This document shows, one piece after another, positions 5,667 to 6,587 of a DNA stretch of 6,587 nt. This stretch comes from an uncultured Desulfovibrio sp. (GTDB taxonomy: Bacteria; Desulfobacterota; Desulfovibrionia; Desulfovibrionales; Desulfovibrionaceae). The notes under the pieces are model-generated. The model searched no databases and was not told where the DNA came from. It was given only the letters and a program-made list of their open reading frames with translations. The stretch covers positions 1 to 6,587 of the forward strand of contig CAMLXE010000105.1 of NCBI GenBank assembly GCA_946490455.1, written 5' to 3'. How positions within the stretch are numbered: position 1 is the stretch's first letter; each line of letters begins with the position of its first letter. Position numbers and translations under genes: made by a program.

Positions 5667-6566
5667 ATGATGCAGAACAAAAGTGCCGTCTTGCGAGCCG
5701 GGTGCAAGGTCAATCTGTATTTACATATTACGGGGGTTCGTCAGGATGGCTGGCATGAGCTGGATACGGTCTTCTGGCCCCTGTCCGAACCTCATGATCT
5801 GTTGCAGGTCACTCTACGGTCAACTGAAGGCGGGGCTGTGGCCGTATCCTGCAATGTGGCCGGTATTGATCCTGAACGGAATACACTGACAAAGGCCTGC
5901 AGGCAGTTTGCTGCGGCAAGTGGTTTCAGTCCTTCGCTTGCAATTGAACTTGAGAAGGGAATTCCGCATGGGGCAGGCCTTGGAGGTGGAAGCTCTGACG
6001 CGGCTGTTCTGCTGCGCTGGCTTAACATGCAGGCACCGCAGCCCCTGGAGGAGGAAGTTCTGGTGTCTGTAGCTGCAACCGTAGGGGCTGACGTGCCGTT
6101 TTTTCTCTTTGCCTGTCCCTGCCGTGCCCGTGGAATCGGAGAAAAACTTGCTCCATGCAACCCACTTGCGTATCTGCAGGGTACGGGAGCCGCCATTGTC
6201 CTGGTATGCCCGGCAGAACAAGTATCGACCCCCTGGGCCTATCGTGCCTGGGATCTGTGGCAGAACAGGAAGCCCATCTTCTTGACAAAAGGAAAAATGG
6301 GAGGTATAGGCCGAACTTCTCTGCATGTCCTGGAAGAAAACGGACAAGTCCTCAGGTTTGAAAACAGTTTTGAGCCTCCGGTCTTTGAAGCCTTCCCTCG
6401 TTTGCGCCATCTGAAGGAAAAGCTCCTGCAATATGGCGCAGCCGCAGCAGTCATGAGCGGGAGCGGTTCCTCCCTGTTCGGTTTGTTCCGATCCATTGAG
6501 GTGGCCCGTTCTGCTGCAGAGGTCATGCAGGAAAAAGACGTGGACGTTCATGTCCATGCATTGTGA
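5667..6566 (+). CDS. ispE: 4-diphosphocytidyl-2-C-methyl-D-erythritol kinase IspE
   Basis: IspE is a cytoplasmic GHMP-family kinase. It phosphorylates the 2-hydroxyl of 4-diphosphocytidyl-2-C-methyl-D-erythritol with ATP, the fourth step of the MEP route to isoprenoid precursors. The product is 299 aa, within the normal range (E. coli 283). Motif 1 is GCKVNLYLHITG (12-23) with Lys14 matching catalytic Lys10 of E. coli; the substrate motif DGWHEL is at 27-32. The glycine-rich ATP loop GIPHGAGLGGGSSDAA spans 98-113, Asp142 in GADVPFFL matches catalytic Asp141, and the C-terminal GHMP motif SGSGSSLFG is at 264-272. The frame is open far upstream, but that part is antisense to livK. ATG at 5667 is preferred, with GGTGG at 5656-5660 and a GGGGAG run right before it; ATG at 5670 or 5634 is possible. 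It is transcribed away from the liv operon. Only 21 nt follow the stop; they contain a short TTCCC/GGGAA stem cut by the window edge. Confidence 0.96.
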   Translation: MMQNKSAVLRAGCKVNLYLHITGVRQDGWHELDTVFWPLSEPHDLLQVTLRSTEGGAVAVSCNVAGIDPERNTLTKACRQFAAASGFSPSLAIELEKGIPHGAGLGGGSSDAAVLLRWLNMQAPQPLEEEVLVSVAATVGADVPFFLFACPCRARGIGEKLAPCNPLAYLQGTGAAIVLVCPAEQVSTPWAYRAWDLWQNRKPIFLTKGKMGGIGRTSLHVLEENGQVLRFENSFEPPVFEAFPRLRHLKEKLLQYGAAAAVMSGSGSSLFGLFRSIEVARSAAEVMQEKDVDVHVHAL

Positions 6567-6587
6567 GATTCCCGACTATGGGAAATC

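Noticed and set aside
6567..6587. Short stem TTCCC/GGGAA after ispE as a terminator, or the start of a tRNA
   Set aside because: Only five pairs are visible, the window ends at once, and there is no T run or tRNA feature to judge.

Overview
The window looks like chromosomal DNA of a Gram-negative proteobacterium. It has a periplasmic binding protein with a clear Sec signal peptide, purine-rich Shine-Dalgarno sites, and roughly half G+C by eye. The IspE N-terminus (GCKVN in place of the usual PAKIN, then DGWHEL) and the overall gene set remind me of sulfate-reducing Desulfovibrionales. That placement is from memory and is an inference, not a search result.

Layout from left to right. Positions 1-162 (minus strand) hold the first 54 codons of a DUF1848-family protein that runs off the left edge. 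Positions 328-365 hold a rho-independent terminator for minus-strand transcription. Positions 418-5408 (minus strand) are a complete high-affinity branched-chain amino acid ABC transporter operon. Read in the direction of transcription it is livK (5408-4293), livH (4083-3175), livM (3165-1915), livG (1918-1115) and livF (1122-418). livH-livM-livG-livF are packed with a 9-nt gap, a 4-nt overlap and an 8-nt overlap. livK is separated from livH by 209 nt containing a strong 13-bp hairpin and a weaker hairpin followed by a short U run. Positions 5409-5666 are a divergent intergenic region with two adjacent dyads, a -10-like box for livK and a CRP/FNR-family-like half-palindrome. Positions 5667-6566 (plus strand) encode IspE of the MEP isoprenoid pathway, and the last 21 nt are non-coding.

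How the genes work together: LivK captures Leu/Ile/Val (or a related amino acid) in the periplasm and delivers it to the LivH-LivM membrane channel, and LivG-LivF hydrolyse ATP on the cytoplasmic side. The hairpin after livK fits the common arrangement in which the binding protein is made in excess over the membrane complex. ispE is transcribed away from the liv operon and is functionally unrelated; the two share only the promoter region.

I found no mobile element, CRISPR array, rRNA or tRNA and no clear new system. The most informative leads are regulatory (the livK-ispE intergenic dyads and the livK-livH hairpins), a possible leader peptide in front of the DUF1848 gene, and two binding-pocket substitutions.
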